Positions 1 through 10,900 of a stretch of DNA of 64,000 nt are shown here, in pieces. The DNA comes from Holothuria scabra (Eukaryota > Echinodermata > Holothuroidea > Aspidochirotida > Holothuriidae), in contig CM074184.1 in NCBI GenBank assembly GCA_037179385.1, forward strand, positions 13,658,001 through 13,722,000, given 5' to 3'. The translations under genes and the position numbers were made by a program. The notes beneath the pieces are model-generated. The model was given only the letters and a program-made list of their open reading frames with translations, was not told the DNA's origin and did no database searches. Every line of letters starts with the position of its first letter. Within the stretch, counting starts at the first letter, position 1.

Positions 1-54
1 GAGTTGCACTCACTTTTTAAATAGATACTGTAAGCAACATATACTCCGTATATT

Positions 55-2738
55 TTCGTACGAAACTGTTTTAATTCGTCATTATTATCTTAGCACTTTG
101 TAAAATATATTAGTACTTGTTCGTACGAAACACAAACTTTAATTTTTCCACTTGTAGCCGGAACCGATATTGTGCGTTGTTCTTACTGGATCTATTTGTT
201 AAAAAAACCAATAAATAACCTGTTCCATAGCTTTAGGTCTTAATGAATGTCTGTTTGCTTAAAACCATGGACTAACCCGAAGTCTCGTCAAAAGGCCCAC
301 AGGGGGCAAATGGAAGGGACCTTGGAAAGGTGTCGTCATTTCTTGATATGCCGTTACAGTAATTTTTTACGGTTACACCAATGTTGAGGTCTATTTTCGA
401 CTTGCCTTGATGAAGGCAAAAGTTGGTCAAGTTTCCGGTAGGGAATACTCTACGTACGCCCCCCCCAAGTGTTTGTGTAACTATTTTGAGTAAATGATTT
501 AAGCAGTTTTTTGGGCAAGATATAGATTCATAATTGTTATGTACGTTTACGAAAAAAATATTAATCGTTGCTGGACGCGATATCCATTGGTTTTTAATAC
601 ATTTGGTAACCAACACTTTCCAGTAGAGCGCGACTCCGCAACCAAGCTAAAGTGTCCAATTACGAGTTTGTTTTTTTTATGTTTTATGTTGTTTTTGTGT
701 TATCTCACATAACAATAAAGCAACTTACTGTTCAATTTTAGATCAATATATCACAATGAATACTTTGTGCGTTTTCGTACGAAGTTGCATGCATGTCTCA
801 TATTTGAATTTTAGAGGTTCAAGTTTGTACCATGTAGCAGTTTGGCCTACTGCTTCGTACGAAATAAAACTCAACTGAAATGTTGGAATGTTTGTTCCCC
901 GAAATGCTCCGCTTTTTGTATATTTATTTGTTTGTTGAGTGCAAAGCAAACCCCGCGTTACAGTCAGCGTTTAATTTGAGCTTGTTTCGTAGGATATCTC
1001 AATCATGAACGCAATTTATCGCTTATGTTTTGGCTCTAGACATCACATGCAATTTGTACACTCTAAAATCAAAAGAGTGAACTTAGTCACTCTTTGATCG
1101 AGTGAAAAGTGTAAATTCGCTCCATTAGAGTGATAATTCACTCCAAGACGAGTGAAGTTCCCTCCAAAAAGAGTGAAGTTCCCTCTAAAAAGAGTGAAAT
1201 TCACTAGAGGAAGAGGGAAAATTCACTCTTCCACGAGAGCCTGCAATGATCGCCCTTTTTTTAAGAGCGATCATCGTGAAGTGAAACTTCGCTCGTTTTG
1301 AGGCAATTTCACTCTTTTTGGAGTGAACTTCACTCTTTTTGAAGTGAACTTCACTCTTTTTGGAGGGAACTTCACTCCTCTTGGAGTGAATTAACATTTT
1401 TCACTCGATCAAAGAGTGAAAAAGTTCACTCTTTTGATTTTAGAGTGTAAGTGCGCCTACATTTTCGTACGAAGCTGTTTGAACGTTGAATGTCCGGCAA
1501 TAAATTGAGTGTTTCCTTTCTTCTTACTTAATATATGTTAGAACTCGTACGAAATACATAAGCTCATTGGACTGCAACTTTTTTGTTTCCTTTGCATGAT
1601 ATAATTATGATGAATTAACGAGTAAATTGAACTTTCTCTCCTAAGAACTTTACTTAAATATATACTAAGGAGTTGCACTCACTTTTTAAATAGATACTGT
1701 AAGCAACATATACTCCGTATATTTTCGTACGAAACTGTTTGAATTCGTCATTATTATCTTAGCACTTTGTAAAATATATTAGTACTTGTTCGTACGAAAC
1801 ACAAACTTAAATTTTTCCACTTGTAGCCGGAACCGATATTGTGCGTTGTTCTTACTGGATCTATTTGTTAAAAAAACCAATAAATAACCTCTTCCATAGC
1901 TTTAGGTCTTAATGAATGTCTGTTTGCCTAAAACCATGGACTAACCCGAAGTCTCGTCTAAAGGCCCACAGAGGGCAAATGGAAGGGACCTTGGAAAGGT
2001 GTCGTCATTTCTTGATATGCCGTTACAGTAATTTTTTACGGTTACACCAATGTTGAGGTCTATTTTCGACTTGCCTTGATGAAGGCAAAAGTTGGTCAAG
2101 TTTCCGGTAGGGAATACTCTACGTACGCCCCCCCCCCCCCAAAGTGTTTGTGTAACTATTTTGAGTAAATTATTTAAGCAGTTTTTTTTTTTTTGCAAGA
2201 TATAGATTCATAATTGTTATGTACTTTTTACGAAAAGAATTTTATTCGTTGCTGGATGCGACATCCATTGGTTTTTAATACATTTGGTAACCAACACTTT
2301 CCAGTAGAGCGCGACCCCGCAACCAAGCTAAAGTGTCCAATTACGAGTTTGTTTTTTTTTTTTTTATGTTTTTTGTTGTTTTTGTGTTATCTCACATAAC
2401 AATAAAGCAACTTACTGTTCAATTTTAGATCAATATATCACAATGAATACTTTGTGCGTTTTCGTACGAAGTTGCATGCATGTCTCATATTAATTCTACA
2501 GGTTCAAGTTTGTACCATATAGCAGTTTGGCCTACTGCTTCGTACGAAATAAAACTCAACTGAAATGTTGGAATGTTTGTTCCCCGAAATGCTCCGCTTT
2601 TTGTACATTTATTTGTTTGTTGAGTGCAAAGCAAACCCCACGTTAGAGTCAGTCTTTAATTTGAGCTTGTTTCGTAGGATATCTCAATCATGAACGCAAT
2701 TTATCGCTTATGTAAGTGTGCCTACATTTTCGTACGAA
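55..2738. promoter_or_regulatory. Recurrent 10-bp palindrome TTCGTACGAA
   Basis: Perfect copies lie at 55-64, 120-129, 774-783, 854-863 and 1464-1473 in the first unit and at 1724-1733, 1789-1798, 2461-2470, 2539-2548 and 2729-2738 in the second. A one-mismatch form (CTCGTACGAA) follows near 1545 and 2802. The sequences around the five sites of one unit differ from one another, so the palindrome is not simply duplicated with its surroundings. It could be a dimeric protein-binding site; no family is assigned. Confidence 0.5.
1059..1447. mobile_element. Foldback (MITE-like) element, 389 bp, TA target duplication
   Basis: The first and last 26 bp are perfect inverted repeats beginning CACTCTAAAATC. 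Nearly the whole element folds back on itself, with internal GAGTGAA and TTCACTC motifs repeated on each arm and a short unpaired centre near 1230-1290. TA dinucleotides flank both ends (1057-1058, 1448-1449), which fits a Tc1/mariner-type target duplication. The homologous tandem unit at 2712/2713 lacks it. A related copy lies at 58498-58896; relative to that copy the right arm here has lost roughly 24 bp. No coding capacity; the superfamily is inferred only from the TA. Confidence 0.8.
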
Positions 2739-2885
2739 GCTGTATGAACGTTGAATGTCCGGCAATAAATTGAGTGTTTCCTTACTTAATATATGTTAGA
2801 TCTCGTACGAAATATATAATCTCATTGGACTGGAACTTTTTGTTTCCTTTGCATGACATAATTATGATGAATTAACGAGTAAATA

Positions 2886-3472
2886 AAATAAACACTTATT
2901 TACAATAACGTAAGTATTACATACAAACTCGAATTCGATCACTAGGATGTTTTACCCAACATTGAACATAGTTCGTTACCTGAAAAGAGAAAAAACTGAA
3001 TGCAGTACACATACATTGCTATTTCGTTGGTTCGGGACGCGATACTCACATGTTAAAAACACATGATATAATCTTTCTTCCCCACACAATCCCCACAAAT
3101 CTTTGACTACATATATATATTCATTCCTCTCTGCGATTCACGCCAGTGACTTGCTCGCAATTTCGATTGAACTTTTCCTTCAATTCAGAACATTAAAGGC
3201 TTCCGTAGTCATCGATCAGGCTGAAATTTTCATTCCAGTGGAAGCTAATGTTATGTCCATACACCCTGTTCCCTTTCGTTCGCACAGCGTTCATTTCTTG
3301 CACCTATTTTAGAGTGGAACAGTCAACGCGGTTATCGTCATGGCGTGAACGGGACATGATCCCTTCCTGGTGGTAAAGTTGCAACGGAAAAGAGGTATCT
3401 CTACGTTAGTAATTGCAATAATTTTCTAGTTTGGTCGTTAGTATGGTATTGGTACTTAGCCTAGGCCTAGGC
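2886..3472. other. No recognisable feature
   Basis: AT-rich sequence after the tandem array. I see no gene, no clear repeat boundary and no RNA gene. A short palindromic CCTAGGCCTAGG stretch sits near 3460. Confidence 0.4.
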
Positions 3473-3499
3473 TATGCCTAGGTCTGGTCCTAGCCTTTT

Positions 3500-3806
3500 C
3501 CAGAGAGCAATTGATTGCACCACCCGTACCCGTGCCGTGGGCACCCTCACAAGATATATAATTATAAGCCACGTTGTATCCAAAGCATTAGGCACAGATC
3601 ATTCTCCCAACGTGGTATTGACATTTGGAACTCGCTTCCAGCGCACGTCGTTATGGCACTGTCTCTAAACGGGTTAAAGTCAAGCTTCGACAAAGTGTGG
3701 CATCAAAGCAACATTTATTTTGACCATAAAGCTGAGATTTAGCAAATTGGATTATCTGACGAAATGGCCACTGGCCAACAACGTCTGTCTTGATGATGAT
3801 GATGAT
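3500..3806 (+). pseudogene. LINE reverse transcriptase C-terminus, fragment
   Basis: The plus-strand frame ending at 3742 reads like the extreme C-terminus of a Jockey/CR1-type non-LTR retrotransposon polyprotein. It has the SFSQRGIDIWNSLP block, then HVVMALSLNG and a FDKVWHQ-like end, which matches the usual 'WN-SLP ... FK-LDK-W' signature. No catalytic motifs remain, so this is a 5'-truncated copy. It runs into a GAT microsatellite at about 3791-3806, probably the 3' tail of the element. It is distinct from the LINE at 4611. Confidence 0.65.
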
Positions 3807-4109
3807 GTACAGTTTTCGGTCGCTGTAGCATCAGCTGTAGGCCTAACTGCAGTGCTAGGCCAACTATCTTGGACAAAACTCCTTCGGACACCCCGCTCCT
3901 CTTCGCAATGTTGACCACAGTTAGCCTATTCACGGCATACAGTCACTCTTTCAGCGCAACATTGAAAGGAGGGAGCGGGGGAGTGGGATTCATGCAAGCT
4001 TTTGAAAGTTCTGGAATTCAAGAATATTATGGCAAAGTGTTCCAACAGTTTTGTCCAAGATTGTAGCTTACTGTGGACTACCAAGGGCCTAGCCAGCTAG
4101 TCTACTGTT

Positions 4110-4607
4110 TAACATAACATAACAGGTTGAAGGGCAAAGGAGGGTCAAAGCCCCATAAGATGCCCTGAATTCCAGGCCTAATCATTTAACTCTTCGAAGA
4201 TCCAATGCCAGAGTGAGTGTGGATGAACACCGGCGCACTTCGCCTTCTCTTTTCGACTAGTGCTCAGAGGTAAGGCAGGCGTGTACTAATAGCTCCCAAT
4301 CCTGCTCCCGGGACCACCATTTAACGTCCCCATCCGACGGACGTGAGCGTATCCCCAGTCTTCAAGTTTAGCCACTTTCCCAAAGGCTGGAGGGGATGGA
4401 GGTTATACTTGCTCTGCACCACTGCTCGACAGCTGAACTGAGCAAGCGGACAACTTCCTGAGTCGGACAGCTTCCTGAAACGGACAACCAAATACCCAGT
4501 TTTGTAATTCACCAATTTTAAACCCCCTCAGCATCACTGTGAACAGCTATGCTGAACAAGCTAATTTTTAGTACGCTCAAACCACCGAGCCATCTCTACC
4601 CACCATA
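4110..4607 (-). mobile_element. SINE whose 3' end matches the adjacent LINE
   Basis: Read on the minus strand, the element starts near 4607 with a tRNA-like A box (TGGCTCGGTGG at about 4590) and perhaps a decayed B box near 4527. Its last 70 bases or so, ending in TGTTA repeats at about 4112-4125, closely match the 3' end of the LINE at 4611-5638. A SINE borrowing the 3' end of its partner LINE is a known arrangement. The head assignment is tentative; the shared tail is directly visible. Confidence 0.55.
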
Positions 4608-4610
4608 TTT

Positions 4611-5650
4611 AACATAACATAACATAACAGGTTGAAGGGCAAAGGAGGGCCAAGGCCCCATAAGATGCCCTGAAGACCAAGCCCTAATCAAAAGTCAAAC
4701 CACCAAAGCTTGACTACAGCCCCAAACAATCAGATTCTACCACAGCCATGGAAAAACCTGTCAATGTTAACCTTAAAGCAGTGAACTGAGGGGGAGTTAA
4801 CTACCCAATCTGGTAGACAATTCCACTCGTTGACAACTCTATGGGAGAAACTAAACTTCCTAATGTCAAGCCTTGCAAAAGGCTTTTCAAGCTTTTTACA
4901 ATGCCCACGCACCCGAGAATTACCTTGAACCCTTAAATAACTACAAGTCAGCAGGGGATTTCTTTCACAAAGGAACTTGAAAACCTGGAGCATGTCTCCC
5001 CTAATCCTTCTCAGCTCCAAGGTGGTAAGCCCAAGATGTTTAAGCCTAGCATGATAGGGCAAATTTCTCACCTCAGGAATGAGGCGAGTGGCTCTCCTCT
5101 GAACCTGCTCTAAAACAAACTTGTCCTTTTCATAGAAGGGACTCCAAGCCTGAGCTGCATAGTCAAGATGGGGTCTTACCAACTGCTTATACAAATTAAG
5201 TACAATATCCTTACTAAAATTGATGAAATTCCTCTTGATCAATCCAAGCACTCTATTAGCCTTTACAGCAGTGGCTGCACACTGCTTTGATGACTTTAAG
5301 TCCCCAGTAATTACAACACCCAGATCTTTCTCAGAGGTGACATTACTTAAAACACAACCATTCATGTTATAATCATAGCTAAAACTTTTGGGACCAAAAT
5401 GAAGGACCTTACACTTATCTGCATTAAAAGACATTTGCCAGGTCTGAGACCAAGAAAATAACCTATCCAGATCTTTCTGCAGCAGTAAGGCATCATCCAA
5501 AATGCTAATTTTCCTATAAAGCTTAGTATCATCTGCAAACTTACTTATACGAGATGTAAGAGAACTATCAATATCATTGATGAAAATTAAGAAAAGAAGT
5601 GGGCCAAGGACAGAACCCTGTGGTACTCCACTTGTGACTGTGTGTTTAGG
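4611..5650 (-). mobile_element. 5'-truncated CR1/Jockey-like LINE, copy A
   Basis: A non-LTR retrotransposon fragment on the minus strand. It retains the 3' half of the reverse transcriptase, a 3' UTR and a tail of TGTTA units (TAACA on the plus strand at 4611-4632). An upstream stop at 5651-5653 and loss of similarity beyond about 5760 mark the 5' truncation. Copies B (33964-34866) and C (46826-47120) belong to the same family. Confidence 0.85.
4730..5638 (-). pseudogene. Reverse transcriptase fragment of LINE copy A
   Basis: The frame begins with SGVPQGSVLGPLLF (RT motif B region) and continues through FINDI and FADD, the catalytic Asp-Asp motif, then the thumb and C-terminal region (EKDLGV, LYKQLVRPHLDYAAQAWSP, RRATRLIPE, NEWNCLP). 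Fingers, motif A and the endonuclease domain are absent, so the element cannot move by itself. About 303 codons are open without interruption, which suggests a fairly young insertion. The first in-frame methionine is at 5500, but there is no sign that it is used. Confidence 0.85.
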
Positions 5651-5759
5651 CTAGTATTGCCAATCTCTCACAGAAAACTCACTCTCCTTGTTACTTAGGC
5701 AGTTACTCCTTGTAATTTTTACATTTTAGGAGAAGAAATATTGTCACATGACTCTAAAT

Positions 5760-6387
5760 AGTCAATCATGACACAGGAGTCAGGATGGTTTAACATTGGA
5801 CCTAGGAGTAGCCTAGCCTAGGAGATACTTCAAATTGGGTGATTGCATTTCCCCTTTAGAGGCCTAGGCTAGTCCTCTCACCCCAAAGTTCCAATTCTCT
5901 TCACCTGAGCTACTTATTGAAGCCCTTCCCACAACTTTATTCGTACAGTAGCATAACCTGACTTTTTCATTTGTGGGGCTAGAGGTGGGGGGACTTCATT
6001 GAATTACTAAGAAATGACACAAAGTGGAACCTGTTTGTGTGGAGCATAGTGTAACTGCTTGAAAAAAAATAATGAAAATGGTTTCACCTCACACAGATGT
6101 CTGGAAATTGACTTTTCCTGGCTTGTAATTGTAGAATCTCAGCAGTCATTATTTTGAGTTTCCTTTCAATGAAATTTCACTTCAACAATAAAAATGAGCA
6201 AACGTAAAATGGTCAGAAAAGTAAGAGATATGGAAACTGTAAAATGTACCACAGTCATTGAATGGAATGCAACTGCAGTATAATCATTGGGAAATGAGAT
6301 TTTATACAAGGTTGTCACATATGATATATCAAAAAACATTTCTTTCTCTTTAACCTGTTATGTCATATTATGTTATACTATGGTAAA
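5760..6387. other. No recognisable feature
   Basis: AT-rich intergenic sequence. I see no coding exon, RNA gene or bounded repeat. Confidence 0.4.
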
Positions 6388-7217
6388 TTAGGGGTTTTTC
6401 GACCACTTAAAGGGTTTTGGTTTTAGAAATTAAATCACGCAAGGAAATTGAACCAACTTACCTTTGGTCAACACCTCCAATGCCTGTACTTACCATTTAT
6501 GTATGTCCTTAATTTTATTAGTTTCCTCCTATTGGGAAATGAAATTTTTACAAAAGAAGTCAAAAATTGGCTATTTTCAACCTACCTTAAGGTATTTTCA
6601 ACCTCCCTATTGAAAACCATGCAAATTTATGGTAAAATTAACTTTATGAGGGTCATAAGAGGTAATTATCCAAATGTTGTGATGAAAGTTACCAATGAAG
6701 CTAACTCTTTTACATTTGGGAAATGACCATTAATTATACCTCTAAAATTAAAATTGATCAAATTTCTGTAATTTCAATAATTTTATGAAGGTTTAAAACT
6801 ACCTGTAGGTGGTCGAAAAAAGCCTTAGATATTGAAAAGTGTTCGGTGGTTTTCAACCTCCCCACTAAATGAAAGCACAGACAATTTGGGGGCAAGTTCT
6901 GTTTGTGACAACATCCTTCCACCTTATTTTGATTTAGTTTATCAAAGCTGACCACTTAATAATACAATTTGTGGGTATAAAGAAATATGGAAATAAGCCA
7001 TGTGGCTTACCGACCATTACAAGAAGAATATGATTTTTAACCAAGCTCATTCTGCAATTGGCTTTTGGGTTCAGGTCAAAAGATGGGTGATTTTTAATTG
7101 CCTTTAGTTCATATTACTTGTTGGTAAAGTCTTTGGAACCTGTTTCTTCAAGATATTTACAATTTGCAGAAATGTCTTAGGCAGTAGGAAATACCCTGCA
7201 GGTTGAAAACCCCCTAG
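6388..7217. mobile_element. Possible nonautonomous TIR element
   Basis: The left end (TTAGGGGTTTTTCGACC, 6388-6404) and the reverse complement of the right end (7201-7217) match at 14 of 17 positions. Inside, TTTTCAACCT motifs recur (about 6577, 6598 and 6851). No convincing target-site duplication is visible, so the boundaries are provisional. Confidence 0.4.
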
Positions 7218-7516
7218 TTTTCCCTTTCTATGTTACGTTAACTGAATGTCTTGTAGTAAATTAAAAGGACCAAGTTTTAAGAGTCCAAGGGTTGGTCTCT
7301 ACATGACTGCACAGTATCATAGAAAGTGTATGTTCTATTTCTCAGTTTTTAGATTATGGAATTACAACTGCAAAAGCTTTGTGTTTACAGTATTATAGTC
7401 CATTTTAATTTTATAACTGCACTGTGCACACTATTTGCTATGATAGAACTGCAAAGCTGATGTACATTTTTGGCATTGTTTAATTCTTTGCAGGTTAGCA
7501 CCCTTCAACAAGAGTA

Positions 7517-7911
7517 ATGAAACGGTCACATGATTCTGGAAGTTCTCATCCAACAAAAAGAAGAAAGAATGAAGACACAGGCAAACATAATAGGAGGCAA
7601 TCATCATTTCCCATTTATCCCCACTCAAAATATGATTATGAATTTCCTCATTTTTCTGAACCTTCTGAAGTTGGACAGTTTTCGCTAGATAAAGCTTGTT
7701 TTGGTCAATGCAGCATATACAATGACTCAAGGAAACTTAAATTTTATTTACCTCCAAAAGACGGGAGAAGATGTAACTTTGACCTACGCAAAGGATATGA
7801 AACTTTCATTAAGAAAGATGAAGACATCAAAGAAAGACTTGACAATCTTCTAAAATGGATATTGGAAAACAAGGAGCAATTTCATTTGGATGAAGATGGC
7901 TCAATACAAAG
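7517..7911 (+). CDS. DXO: DXO coding exon 1
   Basis: Starts at ATG 7517 after an in-frame TAG and the acceptor at 7493. Encodes residues 1-131 plus two bases, with the basic N-terminus, the EVGQFSLD block and FDLRKGYE. Donor is AAAG|GTGTGT at 7912. Confidence 0.9.
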
Positions 7912-10900
7912 GTGTGTAATTTGTTCCCACCTTATGCTCTGTTCAGGAGTTAAGGCTGAGTAAGCAGAATTTGCATTGCATTTTTTTTCTAGTCCATGCC
8001 TACATGTTTTGTTTTGTTTTTTGTTTTTTTGCATGTCACATGGAATTTTTTCTTTTGTGTCAAACTAAAATATTTTTCCCAAAACTGTCTTGTCTAAAAC
8101 TCTTCTGAAGAGGCAGATTTTCTTCCTTTAAGACTTAAGTAATGTTAATAGTAACATAGCACTCTTCAACATTACAGTACTGTACGATATGTACAGTATT
8201 ATAGGCCTATCTGACAGTCTTTTTGAACAGCTCTTTTCAATATTTTTAAAGGGGAAGTCAAAATAAAGATTTAATTTTCATGTGTGAAAAAGGAACTAAA
8301 TCTACTCAGTATGATGTAAATTCTATTCAAAATTGGATACATGTATTTCTCAAAATACCAGTAAATAAAGTTAGTAGATTTGTATCCAAAGTGGGTTTGA
8401 AGGCAGTCAGAGCTTATATCACTTCCTGACATTGACAAGGAATGCTTTGTTTCCCTTTGTTTTATCAGACTTCATTGTTGACCTTGAAGTTAATAGGAAT
8501 AGGGCCTCCTTGTGAGGGATGTAAAGTTTGTAGTCTTTTCGTGCCACTTATGCAATCACATTTTAATAACATGGGATTGTTGAGGAGAAAATCAACTTTA
8601 AACTTTAAGAAAAAGAACAGACTGTTTGCTAATGTGGAGATATGATGCCATATGTGCTTTCTTCAAGTTCACTTTTTGTTGAAAATGTAAAAATTTTACA
8701 TGCTCATATATCTTGAAAACCACACATGGATTTCAATGCAAATTTCACCAGAATGCTTAGAACAACTGGAAGTACTGTACCCCTCTAAATATCAAGTCCT
8801 GATGTGACTTTAAACTCTTCTTTTAAATTACACGAAAAAAAGCAAGCTCAAACTTTTCTGAAAAAGTTACAAGAAATTTTTTTTTTCCCTCTGCCTACAA
8901 CATCTTGGAATTACTTTCATCTTTTCGTTAACATGACTGGGCTAGGTTCCAGTCAACAGGTAAGGCAACCTGCACCTATATTAAATTGCTTGATGAGGGA
9001 GGCTGGTACAGAAAATTTGGCGGATCATTTTCATTTTAGTTGTACACCATTCTGCAATATGCATTTGATATTCCTCAATGTATGTTTTTAGATATATTTG
9101 TCTACTATAATTGTCTAGAGCATGGCTTCCCAACTTTGGGGTCTCTACCCCAATCGAAGTGGAGAAGCACTAATTGTGTGTTGGTCAGCTACGGTAGTTC
9201 AAAAATGTTTTATCTTTGAAAAGTTGTCACTCCCTCCCAAATCAAAAGGGGAAAATATCCCTTATCCAGTAATTCTGTATTGCTAGAGACCAACTTAACC
9301 AGGCATGAACTAAACACATTGCTTACAACAACTCTGTAAATGTGGAGGTGCTTCTTTCGTGGGGGGATGCTTCTCTTTTATGAGGGTGGAGGAAATATTT
9401 AATGGGGTTGTAATCTGATGGTCCAGTTTTGAACCCTCAACTGGAGTGTAACTACCTGAAATAACTTTACTGGGACTCAAACTAGAATGACTTGTCTCTG
9501 TTTGAAGACTCCAGAGAGGTGAAAATAAGCGCGCCAGATATGAGACATAAAGCTCCTATCTCAACTGGTGGATAGAAAAAGGAATATGTTGCACCAACAA
9601 GGTTGTCATCCAGATCATTCTTGGTCTGATTGTGGCAGGAATTATTTGTATAAGATTTTTTTTTGTATGAAATGTTGCCAACGAAGTTATGAAAATAATA
9701 TTCATTATGACCAACTACCAAGTCTAGTCAAAGAATATGCAGTCTAGTCTGAGTCAGTGAGTGGACTTATTTCAGCACTGGTTTTTGCTCAGTGTTGATA
9801 GTCACACTTTCAAAACATATTTTACTCTTGAGTGTTGACTTGTTTTCTTTGTTCTCTTTGATACAGCTTGAAAGCAGACTTCCTGATGTGGAGGGGTCAC
9901 CTTACAAAAATTCTTTGCACACCTTATAGCAAGGATTCATGGGCCATGGCTGTGAGCTTATTTAATGGAACCTACTTTATGAGTGAAGTAGAAACTGAAG
10001 AAAATGAGAAAAGGAGGAAAGAAATGAGTGATAGAGAGAAAGAGATGACATATTGGGGATATAAGTTTGAACAATATGTCACCAGTGGTAGGTACTTAGA
10101 GACAATAAAGTCACTCAACCTTATGTCATGTAGAATGGCTCATGTGATAGACTCATGTGATAATACTTATGTAACTGAATTTAATTATTACCGTATGAAG
10201 AACTCCTTGGTTTACCTTGACGATGCAAATTTTTGGTCTGGAATAAATTCTAGGAAAGGTACTAAAGTTAGGTGGAATAGAGAGGATATTTGTTGTTGAA
10301 CGGTTTGAAAATAACATTTGCATTATTGCTTACCCTACATCATCAAGTTGTGATAGTCAAAAGACAAAGACATAGCAGTAATCTAATACAATTCAGTAGC
10401 ATTGGGATTGTTGCTAAATATGAAAGTAATGAATTGTAAAGAAGGCTTGCATTTGAATCTTTCTATATCTTTGCCCATGAAGTTTTACAGAAGAACAATT
10501 CAATCCATTAAAATGAAAATTGCATATAAGTACAGCAAAATGGCTGACCGGTGTTACAATTGATTTTTGCCGATAATGAAACTTTTAAATTTGATAAAAC
10601 ATTTTAAATTACCATTAGGGCTTGGAAGAACTGATCTCTACCACAAATGTCTCTTATATGTATATATGTGATATAACATTCATTTTACATTGTCAGAAAT
10701 AAATGCCACTACAATAGTCACAGTATGCTTAAACTGCTTGTTTATGAAAAGAATGGTTTAAAAATTCAAAGTTTTGAGTGTAAACAAATTACAGCTTTGT
10801 ATAGGTACATGAACTCTTTGACTTTCTCATCTGTATGTGGCAATTTAACAAAATGAAAGGATTACCAGTGTGTGACTGTATGTCATGCATGTGAGGGAGG

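Larger units (their letters stand above)
1..2885. repeat. Tandem duplication, two copies of a 1.2-1.7 kb unit
   Basis: The sequence beginning at 1 starts again at 1670 and stays almost identical to about 2880, where it diverges. Copy 1 is 1669 bp; copy 2 is about 1.2 kb because it lacks the stretch matching 1028-1447. Other differences are mostly homopolymer lengths, for example 8 versus 13 C near 459 and 2128. The window edge cuts the array, so more copies may lie upstream. Minus-strand frames at 272-616 and 1941-2198 correspond to each other but resemble no family I know, and I do not call them genes. Confidence 0.9.

Noticed and set aside
272..616. Minus-strand frame conserved in both tandem units (also 1941-2198)
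   Set aside because: Conservation follows from recent duplication. There is no family resemblance, and the frame crosses homopolymer runs of variable length.
1185..1397. Minus-strand frame with repeated KKSEVHS
   Set aside because: It is the foldback element's own short repeats read as protein; the same frame pattern appears at the second copy.
9868..10299. Reading DXO exon 2 through to 10299
   Set aside because: A good GTAGGT donor at 10088 gives the correct phase to exon 3, and the sequence past it lacks DXO similarity.
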